This document shows, piece after piece, positions 52,443 to 63,987 of a stretch of DNA of 64,000 nt. Each line of letters opens with the position of its first letter. Positions within the stretch are counted from its first letter, which is position 1. The stretch is from Zopfochytrium polystomum (taxonomy: Eukaryota > Chytridiomycota > Chytridiomycetes > Chytridiales > Chytridiaceae). The stretch covers positions 124,001 through 188,000 of the forward strand of contig JAIVFJ010000070.1 of NCBI GenBank assembly GCA_025765615.1, given 5' to 3'. Position numbers and translations under genes: made by a program. The notes beneath the pieces are model-generated. The model was not told the DNA's origin, searched no databases, and saw only the letters and a program-made list of their open reading frames with translations.

Positions 52443-53842
52443 TTACTTCTCCTCAGGAGGGGGAGGGGGAGGAGAACCCGCCAAGCCGGCAGCCATCCTC
52501 GCCATCTCTGGGTTGCGCATAAGATTCTGGAGCTCCTCGGGATTGGACATCAAGTTTTGAGCCCTGAAATGTCGGATTAGTTAGGTGCGATCGTAGTCAG
52601 CGGGCGGCCGTACATTTGAGCAATGGCCGGGTTATTCAACATTTGGCTCATGGCGGGATTCGACATGAATTGAGAGGCTAGAAAACGATCTGTTAATGAA
52701 GGGACTCCGGTTGCGCCATTTCAACGACGTTCTGAGTGTGACCTACCCATGTTCATGAAAGCGGGGTTGCTAAGCATGGAGCCAAAATCCAAACCGCCAG
52801 CACCAGCACCAGCACCAGCACCGGAAGCCCCTCGGGAGGAGGTTGCCGCCTTGCCCGCACCGGATTCATCTAGTTTCTGCTTTGCGGTCACCAGGGACTG
52901 CTTCATGGATTGATTCCCCGGATCAAGGCGCAGGCCCCGCTCGTACGCGTCCACTGCATCCGCGAAGCTGCCCAGGCAGAAGTAGGCGTGGCTGTGGCAT
53001 CCATCGCAGTTAGATGCTCATGAGCTTCTCCATTGATTGAGACTCACCCCATTCTGCTGTAAGCTTTGCTGAAGTCGGGATCTACTTCGATGGCTCTCTT
53101 CGCATCCTCAACAGCATTTGCATGGTCCCCGTCCTGGCTGTATGCTGCGGCTCTGACGAGATTCGTTGTCACATAAATCGCGCACGGACCGCCAAAAATT
53201 CACCTGTTTGAGTAGTAAACGGCATTCGAACCGTCGATTGCTATCGCTTCAGTGTATTTCTCGATGGCCTCTTTGTATTGCTGAGATCCCATGAGCTTGT
53301 TTCCGGCCGCTTTGAGGGCTTCAGCTTTCGCCTTAATGACTTCCGGCTGGAGGGTTCCAAAACAGCAATCAATCGCTCCATTAGTTTGCAACCCTCAACG
53401 ATCACTCATTCACGGGGCTGTGGAACTTACAGATTCAGCTTCCTACAACGATCGGCGAGTGCGATTAGTACGAGCCCAGATCAGCAGGGCCACACGCTAC
53501 CTTCTGAGACCCAGACATCCTCCTCTGGGTCTTCAGGAATACATCAAAAATCGTTGGCAGCGTAGCAGGCTTGACCGAAAGCTGGGTCGCGACAGAGTCA
53601 TCGCTGAAGTCGAAGCCAAAGGCCTCGCCAATGCATTGAATCGCAACTGCACAAAGCACAATTGTTCCGGAAACGAGTAAGGCTGGCGTTGAACACAAAG
53701 CACCATCCCAAACAGGTGCAATGACGTTGGTGAACAGACCTTCAATGCCTTCTGCATCATCCTCCTTGATGGTTCCATTCTTAATGGACGACGATAAGAA
53801 ATCACAGATCGCGTACGCCAGCTGCTGCTTCGAGTTGCTCAT
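52443..53842 (-). CDS. SGT2: Small glutamine-rich TPR co-chaperone SGT2/SGTA
   Basis: The N-terminal exon (from ATG 53842) has the dimerisation domain: [18 protein letters not shown], then [16 protein letters not shown]. Three TPR repeats follow: [40 protein letters not shown] and [20 protein letters not shown]. The C-terminus is Gly/Ala-rich, with NPAFMNMG and [16 protein letters not shown], and ends in a Pro run. SGT2 hands tail-anchored proteins to the GET pathway and binds HSP70/HSP90. About eight exons. Confidence 0.92.
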
Positions 53843-54012
53843 CGTTCTTGCAGGGTCGGTGGGAGGGCGGGTTGGAGTGGAAAATTTTGGAACCACTGGT
53901 TCAGAGAAGCTCTGTTTTCCCAACGTCATGATATGAATCCACGCTGATGGATACTTGCTCTCTGTATTTAATGACTCTACCCACCCACCCACCTCTCCCC
54001 AGACCGTGGCAA

Positions 54013-57000
54013 TCAATGTCTGGATTGGTCGGGGAGTAAGCCGTCAATGTCATCAATCCAGTCCTCATCGTCTTGCCCCTTTAAAATCAATCCAGAGGCG
54101 GACGGCTTTCGCTGCGAATGAGCAGCTTAGACGACCAAAACTGTCTTTGTGAAGACGTTCCCAGCTCAAAATGCTTACCATAGAAGTTTTCGGCCTCCTC
54201 ACATTTGGGTCTTTGTCGTATTTTGGTGTGGTGGGGGTGGTGGGGGTGGTGAAAAATAAGAAGGAAACGGCATTGGGCGTCCCCCTCACCTATTGTCTGC
54301 CGCTCATCGAACTCCACGGCTCGGTTCCGGCGGCTCGTATCCTCGTCGCCTGCACCAGTGCCAACGTCCGTGCTAGGTCCACTCGCCTCCCGCGCTTTCT
54401 CGGCCTTCGTCAGTTTCGCAACATAATCGTGGACTTCTTTCATTCCTAGGTCAGTGCAAATCCGTACGAGGAACCGTAAACCTGTGTGAAGCGAAAGTGC
54501 ATTAGTGAAAAGAGTGGCCGCATTTTGACTAACATTCGACGTTGTCAGGGAATCTGGAATGAATTCTTCTGTATGTGTCGTATGCCTGCTGGTAGCTTCC
54601 GCAACGTCGATGGCAGCTTGCTATCATTAGCTGCCACTTGATTTCGTTGGGTTGTATCAACGCTGCGCGCTCGAAAAACTGCACCGCATGCTCATAAACC
54701 TCGCAGTCGACATAGTAGGCTCCAAGCCACGATATAACATCCATATTGGACGGGAAGTATCGATATGACTTGGCGCTTTGTTACAATGCATGTGCCGATC
54801 ACGTTTTAGAAAAACTTACCTCCGAGTAGTGCTGAAATGCTTGGGATTTGTCGCCTTCCCTTACAAATGCATCGCCGAGCTTCGCAAGAATGCCAGGATC
54901 GGTCGGTACCACCGATATGAGGATATTGTACCATTCCATCGCCTGCTGAAGGTTGCCTTTCCGTCCGTACCTGGATTATTCGGGAATGGCACTCAATGTT
55001 GAATCCTCAGCGTCTGAACTAAACACCCACAAGTCGGCTATCTGGTAAATAACTTCGGCACTATTCCGAAGGATGGAGTGAAGCTTTTCGAACCACTGCA
55101 ATCCATCTGGGTAAAGTCCAAGCTTCTTATTGACAAGTCCTGCGCGCAACTTTAGAGGCAAAGAGAGAGGCTTGGAGCTTACCCAAATTATACATGGCTT
55201 CTGTACACAATGCATCGACTCCAACTGCCTCTTGATAGTACTCCCTCGCTCTGTCGTACATGCCTGGAGACGTAGAAAGGGCTATCAATCGATGCAGGTT
55301 CCTTTGTGGACTCACCCTTCTGAAACAAGCAGTTTCCATAGTTCGTCAAGGCTTTTGCGTTGTAACGATCGGAGTTTATAGCCAGTTCCGCATACTTCTC
55401 GGCCTGCTTATACTCGCCCTCCAAGAAATAAAGGAATGAAAGATTTGTTGCAGCAGTCCCAACAAGCTTCTGATCTTGCTTCTCAAAAGATTTCAGGGTT
55501 TCAATCGCCTGTTGGCCGGAATTTCGAATGAGTGATATTGGGCGGCAAAGAGCAAGCAGGCTCGTTCTACGACCTTCGGGAAATTCTTCATCTTCAGATA
55601 GTGAATTGCTTTCGCAATTTCAAGCTCGCTTGCAATCTCAGGATGCGGCGAAGCGCGAATTGTCTCAATGACCCAGTCAAACCCTTGCGAAAAGTTTATA
55701 TCGACGTTTGGGGCGACGAGTTTTGCTGCCAGGACCATGTACCGTTCGGCCGCTTTCCGCCTTTTCGTTTCATGCGGAGGTGTCTTGTTACCAAATGGCC
55801 GATCTTGCTCACGAAAGCCTACCTCTCCCGCCCAATAGCGCGAAGCTTGTCCTCGTTGAAAACTTCGTGGTCCTCGATTGGCTCGTCCGACGATGGTGGG
55901 CCAATATCATCGTTTTGTTCAACAGAGGGCGGGCGAATGGATACGAGTTTTTGTAACCCTTTGCGCATCCGGTCCCTGTCCCCCAACGCGAAGTAGCAAA
56001 GGACCAGATTGAATCCTATATCGACTTTAACAGTTATTCAAGAGGAACTTCAAGTGCACCTGTGTGATAGTCTGGATTTATTTCCATAATTGATTCGTAA
56101 GATGTTATGGCATCTTGAAACTGTCCCATTTTCACGAATGCATTTCCGATATTCTTCATTATTTTCAGTCTGCAGGGAGATGAGAGTAGTTCTTTCGTCA
56201 CGTCTTGGTAATTACCTGATGTCTCTATTTGTATTTGGTATTTGATCCAACGCCATCCGATACATCTTTACGGCCTGCGAAACCTTTCCCATTTCAAAAT
56301 AGATGTTTCCCATATTGACGCGTAAGCGACCTGACTGGTTGAAGAGCTTGTTTTTCACGATGACAGCGTAGGTGTCCAATGCTTCCTGATGCAGTTTGTT
56401 CGCGTGGTACTGGTTTGCCAGATTGAAAAGCACGCAGTATGTCAAGTCAAGGTTCACTTGGTCGCTCAGGCCGGCCTGTTCGCGCTGCTTTACGAGAAGG
56501 CGCTCACGTTTCCCTGCATCTTTCGCTTTTTGCAGCGAGGCTTTGTGATCTCCGTTCGCACCAAGAAGGATTGACTCCGTGATGAGGTCAGAGATCTTTT
56601 TCTCTGAAGCCTTCAGCTGGTCCTCCGGATGCGGTGACGGAGGCTTCTCCACAGCCGAGACGGTCCCTGCTTATGAAATGTGAAAAATCGTGGTGCTAGG
56701 TGTAGAAGGCGGAAGCAACCGAAAGTACCGGCTTGGTTGAAAGGGTCGAACGGCTGGCCTCCCGCCATTCCAGCTCGGCCCCTGCTTGAATAACCGGCCG
56801 CTCGGACGGATGTCATGGGTCGCGGTCCTCCGTCACCAGCACCGCCACTACTTGTCCCGGGCACACCATAACCGTAGGCGTTGTTCATCATCGCCGTGCC
56901 CATCCGGGCGGACGTGCGCGGTATGCCAGAGCCGAAACCACCCGCCGTACCAAGAGGTCGTCCGGCGGAGGTCCGATATCCCCCTGCATCGGACGCGGGC

Positions 57001-57265
57001 TGTACAGTGTCGATTTACTCATCCGCTTTGCAATGGAAGCCAGGTTCCTAATAACGGCGGCAAAATTGGCTTACCTTCTTGTCGAAATTGTACAGGTCAT
57101 CGTCCGCGGATGGTTTCGAGCCGGCGTCAGGACCTGTTCGATAAGATCTATTGCCCGTTTCCAGAGGGGTGGGGGTTGTGGGCGTGTTGCAAGGTATCAA
57201 GATCGTTAAACCCGCAACCTCTTTCTCTCGCGGCCTGCAGGGTACTACCTGGCGGCGCCGAACAT
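54013..57265 (-). CDS. IFT88: Intraflagellar transport protein IFT88
   Basis: A first short exon (MFGAAR, ATG 57265) joins DDDLYNFDK, then GGYRTSAGRPLGTAGGFG and RPMTSVRAAGYSSRG. The TPR array starts with NLDLTYCVLFNLANQYH, NMGNIYFEMGKVSQAVKMYR and IGNAFVKMGQFQDAITSYES. It continues with FNLVLCYFALGDRDRMRKG, KALTNYGNCLFQKG, RNSAEVIYQIADL, then WLGAYYVDCEVYEHAVQFFE and WQLMIASCHRRCGSYQQAY. It ends with an acidic tail (DDEDWIDDIDGLLPD). IFT88 is a core IFT-B subunit needed to build flagella. More than ten exons. With BBS2 it indicates a zoospore stage. Confidence 0.93.
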
Positions 57266-57433
57266 TGAAAACTCACGACAATTCACTCAATTTTTGAAAC
57301 AACCGGTGCAAACCCTCTGCTCTGTTCTCACTCACACTCATTCTTGGACACCCACCCATACACATGCACATACATACATACACATGCACCACACGCACTC
57401 TCTCTCTCCCTCTCTCCCTCTCCGCCTCTCTAC

Positions 57434-57464
<31 letters not shown>

Positions 57465-57937
57465 TCCTTCTCTCGTACTACTCCACTTTCGCCATCCCCC
57501 ACCAAGCAAGGCAGGCCTGTTCTTTTTCTTTTTTTTGTTTGTCTTCCAGGCTGCCTGGGTGGTTCGTTGTCTTCTTGGATTTGCCTCGCTTTTCTTCTTC
57601 GCTGGTGCCATTCGCACAGTTTTTTCTCAGTTGATCTCTTCCCACCAGCAGATCCCCCAACAGGTCCGGCTTCCCGTCCTCGACTTTCGGGTTGGGTCGC
57701 GTCCACATCCCATCCCATCCCATCCCATCCCATCCAATCCCATCCCGTCCCTCCCATTCCTCGATAGGTCAACCCTCCCAACCGCTGTAGCTCGAAGCAT
57801 CACCCGTGCGGCGATGCTTTGGGCCGTTCTCATGTTTTTCGAATCTACCCCATCGTCAATCCACTAACTCGTGCCAAATCTCTTTCATTTCCGCCTTCCT
57901 CTGAATCCAGCCCACCAACCGATTTATCTAGCCAACC
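57266..57937. promoter_or_regulatory. Divergent upstream region of IFT88 and RPL12
   Basis: About 670 bp holding a CA-rich stretch (57340-57385), a long CT/TTTCTC tract (57397-57475) and a CATCC pentamer repeat (about 57706-57745). It is pyrimidine-rich on the plus strand towards the ribosomal protein gene, as is common for such promoters. No gene recognised. Confidence 0.5.
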
Positions 57938-58844
57938 ATGCCGCCCAAATTGTAGGAGGATTCTTCGTTTCTATTTGAATCTCACCAGTTTACTAACGTG
58001 ATCTTTGCTCGTTTATGCAGCGAGTAAGCTTGCCCTTTTTTTGATTAGGTTTCCCTTTTCGAAAACTCACCAGACCTTTCTCCCCACGCTCAGCCCCAAT
58101 GAGGTTAAGATCGGTGAGGATTGTTATTTCTGCGCCCCAATCCTTCAGCTGATCATGTCTTTCAGTCATGCTCCGCACCACTGGTGGTGAGGTGGCTGGT
58201 GGTTCCGCTCTTGCCCCGAAGATCGGTCCCCTCGGTTTGGTGAGTAGTTATCCAGGTTATCCAGTCTCTTTCTCCTGTACTAAGCGATCTGCAGTCGCCC
58301 AAGAAAGTCGGTGAAGACATTGCGAAGGCCACCCAGGACTGGAAGGGTCTCCGTATCACCGTCAAGCTTATTGTCCAGAACAGGCAGGCGGCCATCGAGG
58401 TTGTCCCCTCAGCATCTTCCCTCGTCATCAAGGCTTTGAAGGAGCCCCCCCGGGACAAGAAGAAGGAGAAGAACAGTTGAGTTGATATCCCCACCCTGTA
58501 CCGCAGTAGTACTGACAGGACGTCCGCAGTCAAGCACAGCGGAAACCTGAGCCTGAAGGAGGTGATTGAGATCGCCCGCAAGATGCGCCCCAAGTCCATG
58601 GCGAAAGGTGAGAATCCAGTTTGGATTGCATTGGGTATATTCTAAACGTTGTTTGTAGAGCTTCGCGGGACCGTTAGGGAGATTCTCGGAACTTGCTTCT
58701 CGGTTGGTTGCACAGTCGATGGATCGAGCCCACAGGACATTAGCGAGAAAGTGGCGTCTGGGGTTCGTGTTGACTCTGTGTTGATCGAAGCTCTCCATTT
58801 CCTAACTTCCATCCGCGCAGGAAATCGAGATCCCTGAGAACTAA
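57938..58844 (+). CDS. RPL12: Ribosomal protein uL11 (RPL12)
   Basis: Seven exons (57938-57951, 58094-58113, 58166-58239, 58295-58475, 58530-58607, 58659-58762, 58821-58844) join in phase to 164 residues, the normal length for the family. Motifs: [82 protein letters not shown] and [19 protein letters not shown]. It sits at the base of the P-stalk of the large subunit. The very short first exon and high intron number are notable; the last introns use GTTGAG and GTTCGT donors. Confidence 0.96.
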
Positions 58845-59214
58845 ATATGTCGTCTCCGTGGAAGAAGGGGGGGTGAGACGGGTGGCGCCGTGTTGGGGGC
58901 GATGAGCGGTTTATGTGGTTTTTGTTTGTAACCATGTGTGTGCGAGCGAAGAACCAGAAATGATGAAGAAAACCATCACACGCGCCTTTGGTGGGCGCCT
59001 TTGCTGCTACAAACGAGAGCGTGCTTTCGGCCGCGTCTTGCATCTTGTGCGTATCGGCGCGGCGCGCGTTGAGATAGATGATATGATGCTTGTGTGTGTG
59101 TGTGTGTTGCGGTGTGTGTCACGTGCGCGTGCGCCGAAATGCGGGAACGCAAAAAAAAAAAGCAGGTGTTGGACGCAGCACCCTTTCTGGGGCTACCTCT
59201 GCAGTAATCCTCAA
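58845..59214 (+). promoter_or_regulatory. Upstream region of the ankyrin protein gene
   Basis: The frame of the next gene is open back to an ATG at 58915, but that part is rich in TG/GT runs (59090-59117) and reads as non-coding. I therefore take ATG 59215 as the start. A short A run lies at 59150-59161. Confidence 0.4.
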
Positions 59215-61017
59215 ATGAGCAGCACTGGTGAATACACCGCGGTCCTACCCCTCGAAATATGGGGATCGGTGGTGTTCCATGCCGCGTACACACTGCAGGA
59301 TTTGGCGAAATGGTCGCGCCTTTCGAAGCCAATCAGGCAGTACGTCTGGGACTCCACCAGTTTCAAAGCCCTCTTCATCAGGACTCGCTACGATCCATCG
59401 GTCGCAACCATCCACCTGGCTATGGCTCTTCCCGAGTTCGCGCAGATCCTCGACTCTCTCCTCGCCATGGGGTACCTGACGCCGCTGTCAGCCCCGTTTC
59501 TCATACAGTGGCTCCTTCAAAAACATCCACCTTTGGATCCTGCCGCCGAGGTTGCCTCACTCCTTCATCAAGGCTTCAGCGCAAATGAGACGGATGTGTA
59601 CCTCGCGCTTCGCACGGACCAGAACCAAAGCTTCAAAGCGATAGTGGAGCGGGCGGGTCCGCTCATTCAAAATCAGCGCATGCTCGTGGGGAGCGCTTGC
59701 TTTTTCGGGAACTTGGAGGCCATAGAAATGTTGTCAGCAACTTTTAACCCGGACCACCCGAAGAGAGGACATATGCGCCTTGAGGTTGACTCCTTTCGGG
59801 ACGACCCATTTCCGATCCTCCAGTATTGTGGCCCAGGCCTGGATGGTCGCCCGGTCGTGCCGCCTTTCGTCCAAGAGGGACGAATGGTTCCCTCCCCCGC
59901 CATGTTTAACTTTTTAACAATCGCCAAACTCGGCAACACCGCGCTGATTCGTTACCTTCACGAGCAGCATCTCCATTTTCCGTTGGATGCAATTGATGTT
60001 GATGGAGCTACCCTCCTCATGCGTTCTGCAGCATTTGGCTACCCTGACCTCTGCTCTTATCTCATATCCAGAGGGGCAGATTTGGAGGCTCCAGATATTG
60101 ACGGGTGGACAGCTCTTTATCACGCAGTCCATGGTCCTCCGCGTGAGGAAAATGAAATCATCAAGTCACTGGAACAGCAGCGCCAAGGAAGACTTGAAGT
60201 CATCAGCGCACTGATTCATGCTGGTGCAGATCTTGACGCGTGGACTTTTTCCGGGTGGACCCCTCTCCATGAACTCTGCTTTCACGTAGGGACCGGATAT
60301 GTGGACCTCGACTTCTTGTCACTAATGCTTGGAATGGAAGTCGATCCCGATGCTCCGTTCCCCCACCGCACACTCTACAGCCACACCTCGAATGAGGCGT
60401 TTGAGGTTTCCCGGTGGCGGCGGCGCCAAGGCCGTCCCGCCGGCCGCTGCGCCAACCCAAACGCGATCACCGAATTTGAGAGCGGGAGCTTATTTTACAC
60501 CGCCGTGGGCGACAGCGGGGACCCGAGCGCGGGCCAGATGCTACTGGACGCCGGAGCCGACCCCGGGCTGCGCCTGAGCGCCGGCGCCTTGGCCCCAGAG
60601 ACCCCGGCCTCGACGGCAATGCACCAGGCCGTGCGCAAAGGCCACGTCTGCGCGGTAAAGTTCCTGGTCGGGCGCCCGGGCGTCCCAGAGGACGACGCGC
60701 TGTTCCGGTCCGTCTTTGTCGCGGACGCTCACGGAAACACCCCGCTCCACGTTGCGCTGACGAGTCTGGGACGCTTCGATACCGACCTCTGGGCGAAGGA
60801 GATGGTGGCGGCCATGCTGCAACGCCCAGATGAAGTGCTTGCGACGAAAGCAAATCGCTCCGGGCTTTGCGCGATTGATTTGGCGCATCGCTTGCCACCA
60901 GATTTGGGTGTGGTGCTGCTGAAGGCAGGGGGCTTGACGGAGAAAGAAATACGTAGAAAGCTAACGACGTGGCACGAGGCCAGGGTTGGAGAAGAGAGTG
61001 GCGGACAGACAGATTGA
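59215..61017 (+). CDS. F-box-like protein with ankyrin repeats
   Basis: A single exon of 600 residues. The N-terminus (VLPLEIWGSVVFHAAYTLQD, then LAKWSRLSKPIRQYVW) looks like an F-box, which would bind SKP1 in an SCF ubiquitin ligase. Ankyrin repeats follow: GATLLMRSAAFGYPDLCSYL, then ISRGADLEAPDIDGWTALYH, LIHAGADLDAWTFSGWTPLH, MHQAVRKGHVCAVKFLVGRP and HGNTPLHVALTSL. They would recruit substrates. The lack of introns is unusual in this window. Function is inferred from architecture only; the F-box match is weak. Confidence 0.75.
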   Translation: MSSTGEYTAVLPLEIWGSVVFHAAYTLQDLAKWSRLSKPIRQYVWDSTSFKALFIRTRYDPSVATIHLAMALPEFAQILDSLLAMGYLTPLSAPFLIQWLLQKHPPLDPAAEVASLLHQGFSANETDVYLALRTDQNQSFKAIVERAGPLIQNQRMLVGSACFFGNLEAIEMLSATFNPDHPKRGHMRLEVDSFRDDPFPILQYCGPGLDGRPVVPPFVQEGRMVPSPAMFNFLTIAKLGNTALIRYLHEQHLHFPLDAIDVDGATLLMRSAAFGYPDLCSYLISRGADLEAPDIDGWTALYHAVHGPPREENEIIKSLEQQRQGRLEVISALIHAGADLDAWTFSGWTPLHELCFHVGTGYVDLDFLSLMLGMEVDPDAPFPHRTLYSHTSNEAFEVSRWRRRQGRPAGRCANPNAITEFESGSLFYTAVGDSGDPSAGQMLLDAGADPGLRLSAGALAPETPASTAMHQAVRKGHVCAVKFLVGRPGVPEDDALFRSVFVADAHGNTPLHVALTSLGRFDTDLWAKEMVAAMLQRPDEVLATKANRSGLCAIDLAHRLPPDLGVVLLKAGGLTEKEIRRKLTTWHEARVGEESGGQTD

Positions 61018-61199
61018 GACCGACAGTGAATAGATTACGGAAATCGTTTGCTCAGCGACTTGCAACTTTCAGCCTTTCCTTTTTGTGGAGGAATTTTGTC
61101 GTGCTTGTTGAGCGCTACCTTGGACTCTTGAAATGTCCAAATTAACGGGCGCCAAATTCGGAATCTATTTTGGGAACTTTAATCCCACAGTAGGCGGCC

Positions 61200-63987
61200 A
61201 TGCCATCGCGACCGCCATCCCCGGGGCAAAACAGGCGCGCCGACAGCAAAAGGTCGTCGTTCTACCACTACGTTCCACTGGGAACCACGTTTGCCTCAAA
61301 AATCAAAGGATCTAACGGATCTCTCAAAGTATCTTCGGTTGCGTGTCGTAAATTTCCCCTCAATTCGCGGAAACTAAAAATGTGGAAGAAATTAATCTCT
61401 CTTTGATTCGATACACGTAGCAATCGTTGGCACCAGATCGCAGCGGCTCCCTGGAGGACCAGATAGCAAGCACTTTACTGTCTAATCACTGCGCCCTTTT
61501 GAAAATGGTCTGCCAGACCACTCTTGTCGGAGAGACTGCGACGGTTGCGTCAAAGGGCATCCTCGCCATTTTGCGCAAAGAGAGGGGCAAGCAAGCCGCA
61601 GAAGCGTTTCTCCGCAGCCTTTTGAAGCTGCGGGCGGACGGATTCGGTGAGGGAGACTGCGTGACAATGACTCGCTCTGATACTGTTTGCTCGCTAGTCA
61701 GAAAGGCGCGGGATCTGAGCGACATTATTCGGGACAACAGGTGTGAATTTGCCAAATACGGTTCCGCTTCTCCCGTTTGATTGAACAAATGTGTATGACG
61801 CCACAAAAAAGCTTGCCCAGCATTCTCTTGAGCAATTTCGCCAAGCGAGAAGGACTGAAATACCTGAAGGAAACCCTTCGGATAGCTCTCAACAGCCTGT
61901 TGGACGACTTGGGCCAATGTGAAATTGATCCTCAGAAGCTGGAACGCGACTCACAGGAAGATATGCGCGATGCCAATGAGCGGAGGTTGATTCACTGCTG
62001 CCAGACGGTCCTATCCGCCATTCTGGAATCCCGCAATTCAATGCCTGCTTCCCTCCGGCGAACGTGCCATTTTTTGCACGACATTGTGGACTCCAAGGGC
62101 GAACCGCACCGGCTGTCTCCCGAAAAAGGCCGGGACGAAGGAGGGTCGGCCACTGACGACAGCTCGACGAACGGTTGGGGTTCGGAGGACTCTCCCGATT
62201 TCTCCACTTCGCAAAAAAGCCAGCGGCCCTCTTCGACAGTGCCTTCAGCGCGACATCAGTCGCTGCGACATAAAGGGGCCAAAGCGATGGAATTCGTTCT
62301 GATGCCCGGTGGACGCTCCCGCGTGTCGAATGAAACCCCTTCGTCTGTGTTGAAAGCCGCACGGCCCGAGCAGAGACCCATCACTATTTTCGACCCACGA
62401 GATGGCGCGGAGCAGTTCGGTGGAGGCCCTGTGCTCCCTGCTGTCCCCATATCGCTCACGGCCGCGTCTCCAATGCCGTCGCCGACCGCCTCTGAGAAAA
62501 GCTTGCTCCTCAGAGCCCGCTCCGTGTCGGCCGGCGTCCTGCAGTCCGACGCCAACAAAGGCCACCAAGCGCCGAGGCCCTTGGTTCGCACAAAGTCGAG
62601 CACAAAGTCCCTGCTGAGGGGACGAAGCTTGAGCGGTGCGAACCACCAAGACTTCCGCGCGGCCGCCCCGGCTACCGCCGCATCGCCGTCGAGACGCTCG
62701 CCGATACCGTCATCCCGGAACTCGGCCGCCTACCCGCCGGATTTGCTCGCCGCGAGCGACCACCAGAGCGCGCTCTCCGCCGCGTCTTTGCAGCACCAGC
62801 CGTCGAGCGCAGACGGACAAAGCGGCCGCACGAGCACGGCGACAAACTCTTCGTGCGCTGCCCCGTTCGGCGGCGCCGGCGTGATTGGGGGGGACGCGTC
62901 AAAGATATTTCGACTGTTTCAGGGCTGGCGCAAAAGCCAGCGTGCAAGCGCAAACAGCGCTGAGCAAGGCGGTGGCCTGCCCGGCGTGCGTCCTTTGGAT
63001 GGAATCGACCTGTCGCACGAGAATGACGAGCGGGTGCCTCCCTCGACGCCTCGCCAAACCTCAACACTTTCTGCTGCGAGCTCCGATGCTGCCTCAAAGA
63101 ATTCCGTCGAAGCGCCGTACTCGCTTCAGCACAACGGTGACGGCGCCTCGAAGCAAGCCACTCTTTTGAGTAGGGAGAGCCACCACCATCACCCCCATCA
63201 CCTTCACGCTCACCACCATCATCACTTCCAGCATCAACATCACTCTGCGGCTCCCTTCATCATCGGACACCACGAGCGCCTCGTCGCACTCCATCCGACC
63301 GATGACAGCAGGTGTGGGGCTGGCTCTCCGTTCCCCGAAACCGCTTTTTCTTGTTTGGACAAGGACGTGCCGTGTTCTTCTCACTCAACCGCGACGCCGT
63401 CCATTGACGAAAGCGAAGAGCTTAACGCAAAGAGCGAGCCTTTACACTCGCCCTTGGCGCGAAGCACGCCGACAACAGCGACCGCACGGACTTCAGAGTC
63501 GGAATCAACGTCCCCACCGGTTGTCGAAACGAACAGTATTGCGACTACATCGGGAGCTGCAAAACGAGCCTCAGAGGCTGGGAGCGGTGTTGGCTCCATA
63601 ACCGCGACGAGCAGAAGCAGTGGGACGCTGACGGTCGGAGAGAAGGTGGTCGGCTCGTTTCTCTTCCTGTGGTTCTTCGTTCCAGGTTAGTGACCCAGAC
63701 GGCTGGAAACTCCTATGCACACGCTTAACACTTCATTCGTGATAACGAACGGTAACATAGGCGTTGTATCCCCTGATGTGATTGGGCTCCTACCAGCTCG
63801 TCTTTCTCCGCAAACGAGACGCGGCCTCGTCTTAACGGGCAAGATTCTGACAGCGCTTTGCAACGACATCGAGTTTGGGGACAAGGAAAAGTATCTTGTA
63901 CCGCTGAACGGTTTCCTGAGGGAAAACCGATCGAAGCTCAAGGACTTTTTGAACTTTGCGAGTATTGAAGTTCCCGACATTGAACAG
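61200..63987 (+). CDS. RasGAP-domain protein (3' end outside window)
   Basis: Exons 61200-61328, 61421-61740, 61812-63685 and 63761-63987, the last ending at a GTATGG donor, give 850 residues so far. The first half of the RasGAP fold is clear: DIIRDNSLPSILLSNFAKRE, whose Arg fits the catalytic finger (split by an intron), then GLKYLKETLRIALNSLLDDL, CEIDPQKLE and SMPASLRRTCHFLHDIV. The second half starts at about 63640: VVGSFLFLWFFVPG, VVSPDVIGLLPARL, RRGLVLTGKILTALCNDIEF, GDKEKYLVPLNGFL. Between them lie about 510 disordered residues including a His-rich tract (63181-63245). The protein should stimulate GTP hydrolysis on Ras, but the FLR motif reads FLW. Confidence 0.85.
63181..63245 (+). repeat. 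His-rich tract inside the RasGAP insertion
   Basis: CAC/CAT-rich DNA encoding about 21 residues, mostly His with a few Pro, Leu, Ala, Phe and Gln. Confidence 0.85.

Noticed and set aside
58915..59214. Upstream in-frame ATG extending the ankyrin protein by 100 residues
   Set aside because: The extension is low-complexity and overlaps the RPL12 3' flank and a GT tract; the F-box-like part starts right after ATG 59215.
61133..61315. Upstream ATG at 61133 for the RasGAP gene
   Set aside because: Its frame stops at 61315; the frame from ATG 61200 joins exon 2 in phase.
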